A DNA stretch of 64,000 nt, from positions 196,079 to 260,078 of the forward strand of contig JACKDV010000011.1 in assembly GCA_020633315.1 (NCBI GenBank). Reading direction: 5' to 3'. The position numbers and the translations under genes are program-made. Origin of the DNA: Myxococcales bacterium. GTDB taxonomy: Bacteria > Myxococcota_A > Polyangia > Nannocystales > Nannocystaceae. Within the stretch, counting starts at the first letter, position 1, and every line of letters begins with the position of its first letter. The notes beneath the pieces are model-generated. The model had not been told where the DNA came from and did not search any database. It saw only the letters and a list, made by a program, of their open reading frames with translations. Shown one piece after another: positions 18,547-26,390 of the stretch.

Positions 18547-19671
18547 ATGTCCCCCAGGATCGCCCCCCTGCTCTGCTCCCTGCTGCTGCTCGCGGCCTGC
18601 GACGATTCCAAGCCGGAGGCCCGCAAGGCCGATCCTGCCAAGGCCGAGGTGAAGACCGAGAACGCCGACGCCGACGCCAAGCAGCCCGACGCCAAGCAGC
18701 CCGACGCCAAGCAGCCCGACGCCAAGACCGAGGCTCAGCCCGCCGACGCCAAGGTCGAGGTCGAGAAGACGGACGAGGAGAAGGCCAAGGAAGAGGAAGA
18801 GCGGAAGGCACGCCTCACGAAGTCGATGGCCGAGCTCGAGGAATGGAAGACCTCGGAGCAGGCGCGCTGGAGCGAGGAGGTGGAGGCCGCAGTGGTGAAG
18901 CTGATCGAGACCGAGGCGGCTGCGTCCGAGGCCATCGCTGCGATCCTGGCGAGCCCCCACCGCCACCCGGACAACGTGCTGCGCGACGAGCAGCGGCATC
19001 CGGCCGAGACCCTGGCGTTCTTCGGGGTGAAGCCCGACATGACGGTGATCGAGATCGGTCCGGGGTGGGGCTGGTACACCGAGATCCTCGCGCCCCTGCT
19101 GGCCGCCCACGGCAAGCTCGTGGTCACCGACTACGATCCCGATGGCCCCGAGGACCAGGGACAGACGCTCTACGCCCGCCGCTTCCAGGCCTTCCGCGCG
19201 CGCTCCGATGCGGCCTATGGAAAGATCGAGCGGATCGTCCAGGCCGATCCCAAGACCCTCGACCTCGGCCCCGACGGCAGCGCCGACATGGTGCTGGTGA
19301 TCCGTGGCCTGCACGGATGGGTCAACCGTGGGGTCTTTGACGACAATGTCGCCAAGGTATACGCCGCACTGAAGCCGGGAGGCATGGTCGGGGTGGTCCA
19401 GCACCGCGCCAAGGACGACGCCAAGGTCGAGGACGCGGCGAAGCAGGGCTATCTGCCCCAGCCGTGGGTGGTGGAGCGTTTCCAGGCTGCCGGCTTCGAG
19501 CTGGCCGAGGCATCGGAGATCAACGTCAACCCCAAGGACACCAAGGACTACGCGGAGGGCGTATGGACCCTGCCCCCGACCCTGACCCTGGGCGACACCG
19601 ACAAGGACAAGTACGTGGGCATCGGCGAGAGCGACCGGATGACCCTTCGCTTCGTCAAGAAGGCCCCGTAA
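18547..19671 (+). CDS. Lipoprotein with predicted SAM methyltransferase domain
   Basis: A 374-residue protein. The N-terminus is a typical lipoprotein signal (LLCSLLLLAAC, Cys18). It is followed by a charged Lys/Glu/Asp/Ala linker including three DAKQP pentapeptides, and then a class I methyltransferase-like domain (about 130-370) with ETLAFFGVKPDMTVIEIGPG, GWYTEIL, VVTDYDPD and LKPGGMVGVVQHR. This resembles the predicted methyltransferases COG4798, which are often exported. A SAM fold outside the cytoplasm is odd because SAM is not expected there, so the domain may bind something else or face inward. The ATG at 18547 was chosen for the signal peptide; the same frame continues upstream through the 42-bp repeats. 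Confidence 0.8.
   Translation: MSPRIAPLLCSLLLLAACDDSKPEARKADPAKAEVKTENADADAKQPDAKQPDAKQPDAKTEAQPADAKVEVEKTDEEKAKEEEERKARLTKSMAELEEWKTSEQARWSEEVEAAVVKLIETEAAASEAIAAILASPHRHPDNVLRDEQRHPAETLAFFGVKPDMTVIEIGPGWGWYTEILAPLLAAHGKLVVTDYDPDGPEDQGQTLYARRFQAFRARSDAAYGKIERIVQADPKTLDLGPDGSADMVLVIRGLHGWVNRGVFDDNVAKVYAALKPGGMVGVVQHRAKDDAKVEDAAKQGYLPQPWVVERFQAAGFELAEASEINVNPKDTKDYAEGVWTLPPTLTLGDTDKDKYVGIGESDRMTLRFVKKAP
18673..18717. repeat. 15-nt tandem repeat (DAKQP x3)
   Basis: Three perfect 15-nt units encode DAKQP in the linker of the lipoprotein methyltransferase, followed by a partial fourth unit. Confidence 0.85.
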
Positions 19672-19760
19672 CGCGCACAACCCGCCCACATTGCCCCCAA
19701 CGGGCCCGACGACGGCGCTCGGCCGAGACCGCGCGTTGGCTTCGGCAGGCCCCAACGCGG

Positions 19761-19797
19761 CCGAGCCACGGGGTTGGGCCGATTTGCCGTGGCTCGG
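19761..19797. promoter_or_regulatory. 11-bp perfect inverted repeat before kinase gene
   Basis: CCGAGCCACGG and CCGTGGCTCGG form a perfect 11-bp stem with a 15-nt loop. A second, weaker hairpin (CGCGTTGG/CCAACGCG, 19732-19759) lies just upstream. They fill most of the 154-bp gap between the lipoprotein methyltransferase and the kinase gene. With no T-tract, they could be a terminator for the first gene or an operator, since the right arm overlaps the TTGCCG -35-like element. Confidence 0.5.
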
Positions 19798-19813
19798 ACG
19801 CGCGGGCTAGCAT
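19784..19813 (+). promoter_or_regulatory. Putative promoter of membrane Ser/Thr kinase
   Basis: TTGCCG (19784-19789), an 18-bp spacer and TAGCAT (19808-19813) lie just upstream of the GTG at 19826. Transcription would begin a few bases before the start codon. Confidence 0.5.
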
Positions 19814-19825
19814 CGCGGGCAGACC

Positions 19826-22195
19826 GTGGTTTCACAGGCGCAGGGACCCGTGACCAGCATACCCGCGGGCGGTATGCACGGCGCGAGCCACGAGGTCCTC
19901 GGGCGGCTCGCCGTCGGAGGCATGGCGGAGCTGTACCTCGCGCGGACCACCCATGACGACGGCCGCCGCGAGGTGGTGGTCCTCAAGCGGATCCTGCCGC
20001 ATCTCGCCGAGGATCCGGAGTTCGTGCGCATGTTCCGGGACGAGGCGTTCCTGGCGGCCACGCTGGACCACCCCAACATCGTCCACGTCCACGACATCGG
20101 CCAGGACGGCGAGGACTACTTCTTCACGATGGAGTACGTCCACGGGGAGAACGTCCGCTCCATCATCAAGGCCGCCCAGAAGATCGAGGCCGAGATCCCG
20201 CTGCACCACGTCATCCAGATCGCGCTGGGGGTGTGCGAGGGCCTCCACTACGCCCACGAGCAGGTCGACGACGACGGCACGCCGCTGAGCATCGTCCACC
20301 GCGACGTCTCGCCGACCAACATCATCGTCTCCTATGACGGCGAGGTGAAGATCGTCGACTTCGGCATCGCCAAGGCGGCCGCGGCCACCCACGTGACGCA
20401 GGCCGGCATGCTCAAGGGCAAGGCCTCGTACATGTCCCCCGAGCAGTGCCGGGCCGAGCGGGTCGACCGGCGCAGCGACGTGTTCGCGATCGGCATCCTG
20501 CTGTTCGAGATGACCACGCTGACCCGGCTGTTCCGCGGCGACAACGAGCTCGCGGTGCTGCACCAGATCCTCACGGGCACGGTGGACACGCCCTCCTCCC
20601 GCGTGGAGAGGCCCTACGATCCCGAGCTCGAGCGCATCATCATGCGCGCCCTGCAGAGCAAGCCCGACGACCGCTACGCAAACGCCGAGGCGATGAGGCA
20701 GGACCTGCTGGCGCTGGCCCAGACCAAGTCGCTGCGTCCCTCGGCCGAGGCGCTGGGCGAGTTCCTGCGGGACCTGTGCGGCGACAAGCCCTACCCGTGG
20801 ACCGACGAGGACGGTCAGGATCCCGTCGAGCTCGACGGCGCGGACGTGTCGTCGACGGGGATGTCCACCACCACGGGCAACTTCGAGGACGAGGAGGACA
20901 CCCAGGTCAACCGCAAGGCGGCCGATCTGCGCACTCTCGTTCCCGGTGGCGCCAGCGGGTGGAACGAGGGCGAGGAGGATACCGAGTCGACCGGTCCCAC
21001 CAACCGACGCGTGGTGCCGGATGCCTCCACGCCCTCTCGCCCCGGCACCGCCCGCGTCGGTGCTCGCGTGGAGCCGGCGCCACGGCCCCGAGCCCGTCCC
21101 GCGGGCGGCGGCGAGCCTCGTCCCGGCGGACGCCCCACCGCCAGCCCGGGCGGGCCAACACCGCGTCGCCCGGTGGCGGGTCCGGCCGCGCGGGTGAGCC
21201 AGCTCAAGGCCACCTCGCCCGAGCTCGCCCGTACCGGCGGCACCACGGCGCCGCAGCGACCCGACGGCTCCTCGGCGCCCAAGCCCTTCGAGGCCCGCAG
21301 CGGACGAACGCTGTCGGGGGCCGGTGGCGGTCTGGCGGGTCCCCTGCCCCCTCGCAGCGGACGCACGGTCCCCGGCAATGCTCGCGTTCCCGCCCGCGGC
21401 CCGGCCCGAGCCCCCCGTCCCGGCAGTGACTCCCCGCCCGCCACCGTGCGCGCGCCGATCGGCCCGCCGGCGACCGTGCGCACCCCCAACGGTCCGGGGA
21501 TGCTCAACCATCCACCCCTGGGCGGCCAGAGACCCTCGCCGCAGGCCGACCGCACGATGGCCCTCACGCCGCAGGAGGCCGAGGAGCTCGCGCGACTGGG
21601 CAAGTCCGCCTCGCCGCCCGCTCCCAAGGCCGTCGGGGCCTCGGAGCGCTCTTGGCCCACGCCCTCGCAGCCCGCATCGCCACCCGTGGCCGCGCCTGCG
21701 CCTGCGCCTGCCGCAGCTCCCCGACGCCCCCGCCCCGACGAGGTCGACGAGGGCGCGCGTACGCTGGCTCTTCCTCGATACGACCGCACCATGCTCGCGG
21801 GTGGCGGTCCCCTGCCCAAGGGACCGATGGGCTGGGGCGCCTCGCAGCCCTCGGCCGCGGCCCCGGCTCCGACTACGGCCCCCGAGGAAGACCCGCTCAC
21901 CAAGACCCAGAAGAGCCCGGCGTCCCCGATCTCGCTCACCAGCACGCAGAAGTCCGAGGTCTCCTCGCTCACCTCCACCCAGCGCTCTCCCAGCGCGGCC
22001 TTTCCCACGGTGGGCCCCGCCATGGGAAAGGCCGGGCCGGTGCCCGCCGACCTGCGCCGCCCCGAGATGCGATCGCCCGCCCCGCGCCCCGAGAGCTCGC
22101 GATCGCTGTGGATCCCCATCGTCGTGGTCCTGGTGCTCGCGGTCGCGGCGACGCTCGGCTGGATGTACCTCGAGGGCATGGGCCCCTTCGGCTAG
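19826..22195 (+). CDS. Membrane-anchored Ser/Thr protein kinase
   Basis: A 789-residue Hanks-type kinase. The kinase domain spans about 23-300 with LAVGGMAELYLAR, Lys54 in VVVLKRI, the catalytic loop HRDVSPTN (Asp160), DFG at 178-180 and ASYMSPEQC. The region 330-750 is a long Pro/Arg/Thr-rich disordered tail with scattered TQKS/TQRS motifs that could be phosphorylation sites. A single transmembrane helix (IPIVVVLVLAVAATLGWMYL) ends the protein, leaving nine residues outside, so it has essentially no extracellular sensor. The HRDVSPTN loop is typical of myxobacterial kinases. The start is GTG 19826 beneath a promoter-like element; GTG 19850 is an alternative. Confidence 0.9.
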   Translation: MVSQAQGPVTSIPAGGMHGASHEVLGRLAVGGMAELYLARTTHDDGRREVVVLKRILPHLAEDPEFVRMFRDEAFLAATLDHPNIVHVHDIGQDGEDYFFTMEYVHGENVRSIIKAAQKIEAEIPLHHVIQIALGVCEGLHYAHEQVDDDGTPLSIVHRDVSPTNIIVSYDGEVKIVDFGIAKAAAATHVTQAGMLKGKASYMSPEQCRAERVDRRSDVFAIGILLFEMTTLTRLFRGDNELAVLHQILTGTVDTPSSRVERPYDPELERIIMRALQSKPDDRYANAEAMRQDLLALAQTKSLRPSAEALGEFLRDLCGDKPYPWTDEDGQDPVELDGADVSSTGMSTTTGNFEDEEDTQVNRKAADLRTLVPGGASGWNEGEEDTESTGPTNRRVVPDASTPSRPGTARVGARVEPAPRPRARPAGGGEPRPGGRPTASPGGPTPRRPVAGPAARVSQLKATSPELARTGGTTAPQRPDGSSAPKPFEARSGRTLSGAGGGLAGPLPPRSGRTVPGNARVPARGPARAPRPGSDSPPATVRAPIGPPATVRTPNGPGMLNHPPLGGQRPSPQADRTMALTPQEAEELARLGKSASPPAPKAVGASERSWPTPSQPASPPVAAPAPAPAAAPRRPRPDEVDEGARTLALPRYDRTMLAGGGPLPKGPMGWGASQPSAAAPAPTTAPEEDPLTKTQKSPASPISLTSTQKSEVSSLTSTQRSPSAAFPTVGPAMGKAGPVPADLRRPEMRSPAPRPESSRSLWIPIVVVLVLAVAATLGWMYLEGMGPFG

Positions 22196-22198
22196 GAA

Positions 22199-22328
22199 CC
22201 CGTGGTGGAACCCCCGCGGCCCGTGCATTCGTTCCTCATCGGTTGACCACGCTCGGTAGACGCCCTCTTCGTACCTTGGCACGGACCACGCTGACGGCGT
22301 TCCGACCACACGAGGGTTCCACCACGGG
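22199..22328. repeat. 15-bp perfect inverted repeat bracketing a 130-bp interval
   Basis: CCCGTGGTGGAACCC (22199-22213) is repeated exactly in inverted orientation at 22314-22328. The interval fills the gap between the kinase stop and the phosphatase gene. No target-site duplication or open frame is seen, so a mobile element is not supported. The right arm lies where the -35 of the phosphatase promoter would be, suggesting a paired operator or a long hairpin. Confidence 0.6.
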
Positions 22329-22343
22329 CTGCAAGGCCCGCGC

Positions 22344-22349
22344 TATCCT
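22344..22349 (+). promoter_or_regulatory. -10-like hexamer of phosphatase gene
   Basis: TATCCT ends nine bases before GTG 22359, the start I prefer for the phosphatase, and overlaps nothing coding. Confidence 0.4.
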
Positions 22350-22358
22350 GTGCTCGTC

Positions 22359-22835
22359 GTGGCCGTGACCCGAGTCTGCTTCGTCTGCCTGGGCAACATC
22401 TGCCGCTCGCCCACCGCCGAGGGCGTGTTCCGTCACCTGGTGGAGGAAGCGGGGCTGAGCGGAGCCTTCGAGATCGACAGTGCCGGCACCGCGGCCTACC
22501 ACGCGGGCGAGTCCCCCGATCGCCGCTCGGCCGCGACCGCCCGCCGCCGCGGCGTGCCCCTGGGTGGACGAGCGCGGCAGTTCGTGCGCGAGGACTTCGG
22601 CCGCTTCGATCACGTGCTGGCCATGGATCGCGCCAACCTCGAGGCGCTGCGTCGCCTGGCCCCGAGCGAGAAGGCGCGGGCCAAGGTCCGGCTGCTGCGC
22701 GACCACGACCCCCGGGCCCCGGCCGAGGCCGAGGTGCCCGACCCCTACTATGGCGGCCCCGACGGCTTCGACGACGTGTTCGACATCTGCATGGCCGCCT
22801 GCCGCGGGCTGCTGGACGAGCTGCGTGGACGCTGA
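22359..22835 (+). CDS. Low-molecular-weight phosphotyrosine-type phosphatase
   Basis: A 158-residue LMW-PTP. The P-loop VCLGNICRSP near the N-terminus has the C-x5-R catalytic signature, and the general-acid motif is PDPYYGG. Family members remove phosphate from tyrosine; human LMW-PTP-A also acts on protein-bound ribulosamine 5-phosphate. The gene overlaps a fructosamine-kinase homologue by 11 bp, a pairing known in other bacteria and interpreted as protein deglycation. A separate role opposing the upstream Ser/Thr kinase is less likely. Starts at GTG 22350, 22359 and 22365 are all in frame; 22359 sits best relative to the TATCCT hexamer. Confidence 0.9.
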   Translation: MAVTRVCFVCLGNICRSPTAEGVFRHLVEEAGLSGAFEIDSAGTAAYHAGESPDRRSAATARRRGVPLGGRARQFVREDFGRFDHVLAMDRANLEALRRLAPSEKARAKVRLLRDHDPRAPAEAEVPDPYYGGPDGFDDVFDICMAACRGLLDELRGR

Positions 22836-23679
22836 GCTGCGAGCCGCGGTCGAGCGGGCGCTCGGCGGAGCCGTGGGCGACATGCGCTCGCTCGCCGGCG
22901 GGGACATCAACGACGCCTGGTCCCTGCGCTGCGGCGGCACGCGGGTATTCGTGAAGGCACGGCGCGGAGCCGCGCCCAGCACCTTCCGGGTGGAGGCCCA
23001 GGGCCTACGCTGGCTGGCCGAGGCCGAGGCACTGCGAGTCCCCCGGGTGCTCGCCCATGGTGAGGACCCACCCTTCCTCGCGCTCGAGTGGATCGAGCCC
23101 GGCCGTCCCGGCCCGGGCTTCGACGAGGCGCTGGGTCGGGGCCTGGCCGCGCTGCACCGCGCCGCTCCGGAGGGCTTCGGGCTGAGCCATGCCAACTTCA
23201 TCGCGCGGCTGCCCCAGGACAACACCCCCGCCGCCGACTGGCCCACCTTCTACTGGGAGCGACGGCTGCGGCCGCAGCTCCGCCTCGCCGAGCGAACCGG
23301 GCTGGCCGATGCCGGGCTGCGTCGCGAGCTCGAGCGCTTGGCCGCGGTCCTGCCCCAGCGCTGCGGCCCCGCCGAGCCGCCGGCCCGCCTCCACGGCGAC
23401 CTGTGGAGCGGCAACCTGCTGGTCGACGAGGCCGGCGCGCCCGTGCTCGCCGACCCGGCCGTCTACGGGGGCCACCGCGAGATCGACCTCGCGATGATGC
23501 AGCTCTTCGGCGGGTTCTCGGCGCGGGTCTTCGAGGCCTACGACGAGGTCCTGCCGCTGGCCGCGGGCTGGCGAGAGCGGACGCCGCTCTACCAGCTCTA
23601 CCCGCTGCTGGTGCACGTCAACCTCTTCGGCGGCGGCTACCTGGGCGGGGTGCGACGCGCCCTGAGCCGCGTGCTCTGA
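22825..23679 (+). CDS. Fructosamine/ribulosamine-3-kinase family protein
   Basis: A 284-residue FN3K-family kinase with the aminoglycoside-phosphotransferase-like fold. Seen are an N-terminal lobe with GGDINDAWSL and VFVKAR (Lys44), the catalytic loop LHGDLWSGNLL (Asp192, Asn197), VLADPAVYGGHREIDLAM (metal-binding Asp210) and the family tail GWRERTPLYQLYPLLVHVNLFG. Family members phosphorylate C3 of ketoamine adducts on protein lysines, which then fall off. Bacterial homologues prefer ribulosamines and erythrulosamines. The GTG start lies inside the phosphatase gene, giving an 11-bp overlap and probably coupled translation. Confidence 0.9.
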   Translation: MDAELRAAVERALGGAVGDMRSLAGGDINDAWSLRCGGTRVFVKARRGAAPSTFRVEAQGLRWLAEAEALRVPRVLAHGEDPPFLALEWIEPGRPGPGFDEALGRGLAALHRAAPEGFGLSHANFIARLPQDNTPAADWPTFYWERRLRPQLRLAERTGLADAGLRRELERLAAVLPQRCGPAEPPARLHGDLWSGNLLVDEAGAPVLADPAVYGGHREIDLAMMQLFGGFSARVFEAYDEVLPLAAGWRERTPLYQLYPLLVHVNLFGGGYLGGVRRALSRVL

Positions 23680-23822
23680 GCCGAGTCTCGCCGGACCGAG
23701 CCGAGCCTCGCCGAGGTTCACGCTCGGCCGCCTCGTTCGTCATTGCCGGGGGCCCCCACGCCCGGCGCCGGCCGTCTCGCGTGCGCGGATGCGATCGCGG
23801 CCCCCGCGAGGCTCGACGCGCC

Positions 23823-25205
23823 ATGGACCAGGACTTCCACTACTACGGCACCTACTACGCGGCTCGGGTGGGCGGGAGCTTCTCCACCTCCCAGGCCACC
23901 CTCATCGCCAAGGCCGCCAACTTCATCGACTTCCTCAACAACGGATCCTACGGCGGCTACTGGCGGCTGGTCCGCGACACCAGCAAGCGCTCCCCAGACG
24001 CCTACAAGGTGGTCGGCGACGTCAACAGCCCCCGCTACACCTTCCAGGGCACGCTCAGCTCCGGGGTCTCGGCCGAGGACGGGCTGTGGTGCTCCTACCA
24101 CTTCACACCGGGCAACTACGCCGACCCCGAGGGCAGCCCCTCGCCCACCGACGTGCACGGAGCCGCCGTGGCCGAGCTGCTGCCCGGCCACGAGATCCGC
24201 GACGTGGACTCCTCGATCGAGTCCGCCCACCACAAGCTGCTCAACCGCCCCCAGAGCGCGCTGTCCCGCGCGCTGGTGCTCGACGCCATCGACTGTGCGA
24301 CCAGCACCCCCCGCCTCGAGCGGATCCTGATGCGGGCCACGGGGGGCTGGGAGCTGCTCGAGGGCGAGGCCCGAGCCGACAACCTCGAGCGCTTCCGCCT
24401 CATCCTGCTCGGCGCGCGGGCCCACGTGATCGCCGACACCTGGGCCCACCAGGACTGGGCCGGGGTGAGCGGCGACATCAACACCTACTGGGACGTCAAC
24501 CGCGGCTACTTCGGGCGCCAGTCCATCGACTACCAGGACACCAGCTCCGAGTGGAACAACGTGGTCTTGTCGGTGATGAACCACGAGAATCTCATGGCGG
24601 TGCCCAACGGCACCTCGTACCTGGGGCACGGCTGGATGGGCCACCTGCCCGACTACAGCTTCATCAAGTACCGCTACCGGCCGTGCTGGCAGGGCAAGTC
24701 GGCCGAGCCCCTGGTGCGCGACAACCCCCCTCAATACCGCTACGCCTTCCTCGAGCTGTGCAGCATGTTCGCCCGGGCCAGCGGCGACGAGCTCGATCCC
24801 TCGAGCATCGACGACGAGCGCGAGGCAGCCGCGACCGCGATCGCGGCGCCCTGCGAGATCGCCGACAAGGGGGTCTGCCCCCGCAAGTTCTCCTCGGAGC
24901 AGTGGATCGCCGAGATGGCCAAGGTCTCGCAGGCCCCGCCCGACGACATCATCGACGCCAAGCTCGAGCCCGACGCCAAGGCGGTGCTCCCTGGCCTGCT
25001 CGACGCCGGGCGCGGGACCTCGAGCAGCCGCTACGGCACCTACTACGTCAACGCCTCGAGCGACCTCTACCTGTTCCAGATCGCGGCGGACTACCACTTC
25101 AACTTCGTCAAGCACTGGCTCGATCAGAAGAACATCATGAGGTTCACGGGGAGCTGGTCCACCCAGATCGGCCCGCTGTCGCCGCTGGTCTCCGATCTGT
25201 TCTGA
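23823..25205 (+). CDS. DUF6765-like protein with putative metal site
   Basis: A 460-residue protein. It opens with MDQDFHYYGTYYAARVGG, the N-terminal signature I associate with DUF6765 proteins, and has HVIADTWAHQDW (His201, Asp205, His209) plus HHKLLN around 136-141. The H-x3-D-x3-H pattern resembles zinc-dependent phospholipase C/S1-P1-type folds, so a metal-dependent hydrolase is possible. No signal peptide is present. It lies 143 bp after the fructosamine kinase and 18 bp before another unknown gene on the same strand, with which it probably forms an operon. The function is unknown. Confidence 0.6.
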   Translation: MDQDFHYYGTYYAARVGGSFSTSQATLIAKAANFIDFLNNGSYGGYWRLVRDTSKRSPDAYKVVGDVNSPRYTFQGTLSSGVSAEDGLWCSYHFTPGNYADPEGSPSPTDVHGAAVAELLPGHEIRDVDSSIESAHHKLLNRPQSALSRALVLDAIDCATSTPRLERILMRATGGWELLEGEARADNLERFRLILLGARAHVIADTWAHQDWAGVSGDINTYWDVNRGYFGRQSIDYQDTSSEWNNVVLSVMNHENLMAVPNGTSYLGHGWMGHLPDYSFIKYRYRPCWQGKSAEPLVRDNPPQYRYAFLELCSMFARASGDELDPSSIDDEREAAATAIAAPCEIADKGVCPRKFSSEQWIAEMAKVSQAPPDDIIDAKLEPDAKAVLPGLLDAGRGTSSSRYGTYYVNASSDLYLFQIAADYHFNFVKHWLDQKNIMRFTGSWSTQIGPLSPLVSDLF

Positions 25206-25223
25206 GAGCCCGGAGATCGATCG

Positions 25224-26294
25224 ATGCCCCAGCGCACGCTGTCCCAGGAGCAGTACCAGGACGCCGCCCGCCTCGGCGAGTTCCTCGACACCCTCTTCGA
25301 TGCGTGGCCCGGCCCCTTCGGTCGCGACGTCGATGCCTCCACCCTGTTCCGGGCCGGCCTCGCCGATGCGATCAAGGAGGCGGAGGTCGACGGCGAGCCG
25401 GTGCCGCGGGCCCAGTGGCTCATCGACGACGACACCCTCGAGCTCATCGTGGGGATCTTGATGGGCTACTGGGACGAGGCCTACGCCCCGCGCTGGGAGC
25501 CCCGTGCGATCGCCTACGACCGCCTCTTCGTCGAGCTGGTGCGCGACCGGATCCTCGACGACGAGCTGATGCTGGCCTACCCCCGCTTCGTCTGCGACCA
25601 GCGCCGCGCCACCGCCCCCTCGCGCTATCGCATCGAGCTCTACTCGGTGGTCCCCTTCCGCCAAGACGAGGCCTGGGTCCGCGCGTCCGTGGAGCGCTTC
25701 TTCGAGCTGCTGCTGTGCGGGTCCCACTTCGTGGTCGTGCAGAGCAGCTCCGACCTCCCCCGCGCCAGCGACGACTTCTTCGCCGAGTTCAAGCGCCTGC
25801 CCTCGTCCGGACGCGCGCAGCACAGCCACTACACCTCGCACAAGGTCTCGTTCTCCGGCCAGAACTACCCGGGCCTGGTCCTCAGCGAGGAGGAGGACAC
25901 CCTCGACCAGCTCGTCGATCCCACCTCGGCCGTGCTGCTGCCGGTGGTGCTCTGCGATCAGACCTCCAACCTCTCCCCCAACGCCTTCTTCCAGATGGAG
26001 GGCTGGCGCCCGGGGGTGAGCATGTACGGCGGGCCCCTGTCGCAGTACAGCCAGCTCGCGCTCATGGGCGGCTTCCGCCACGGGGCCGACTTCGCCACCC
26101 ACGGCGCGACCTTCTGGAACATCAGCACCTACGGCGCCTGCCCGTTCAGCGAGAAGCGGGGCGGCACCGTGTTCCTGGCCCCCCGCTCGTGGATCGAGCG
26201 AGAGCTACGAACCCAGGCCATGCCGCTCTACCGCGGCTTCGGGGGCCCCTCCAAGCACGGCTGGTTCGCCGACGACACGCTGGTGCGGCGCTGA
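25224..26294 (+). CDS. Hypothetical protein paired with DUF6765-like protein
   Basis: A 356-residue soluble protein that I do not recognise. It begins with an acidic helical region (QEQYQDAARLGEFLDTLFDAW) and later has aromatic-rich segments (LMGYWDEAYAPRWE, FHVVV-like strands, GGFRHGADFATHGATFWN, GPSKHGWFADD). It shows no membrane helix, signal peptide or known catalytic motif. It starts 18 bp after the DUF6765-like gene with a weak purine run before the ATG. The tight pairing suggests joint function, perhaps as modifier or inhibitor of the putative hydrolase. Confidence 0.6.
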   Translation: MPQRTLSQEQYQDAARLGEFLDTLFDAWPGPFGRDVDASTLFRAGLADAIKEAEVDGEPVPRAQWLIDDDTLELIVGILMGYWDEAYAPRWEPRAIAYDRLFVELVRDRILDDELMLAYPRFVCDQRRATAPSRYRIELYSVVPFRQDEAWVRASVERFFELLLCGSHFVVVQSSSDLPRASDDFFAEFKRLPSSGRAQHSHYTSHKVSFSGQNYPGLVLSEEEDTLDQLVDPTSAVLLPVVLCDQTSNLSPNAFFQMEGWRPGVSMYGGPLSQYSQLALMGGFRHGADFATHGATFWNISTYGACPFSEKRGGTVFLAPRSWIERELRTQAMPLYRGFGGPSKHGWFADDTLVRR

Positions 26295-26390
26295 GCCGCG
26301 CCATACCGCACCCCACCGCCCGCACCTCACCGCCCGCGCCACGCCGCGCCACGCCGGCCGGGCCCGAGGGCTGCTGAGCCCGACGGCATC

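Noticed and set aside
22199..22328. Insertion sequence or MITE
   Set aside because: No target-site duplication, no open frame and no second copy seen in the window.
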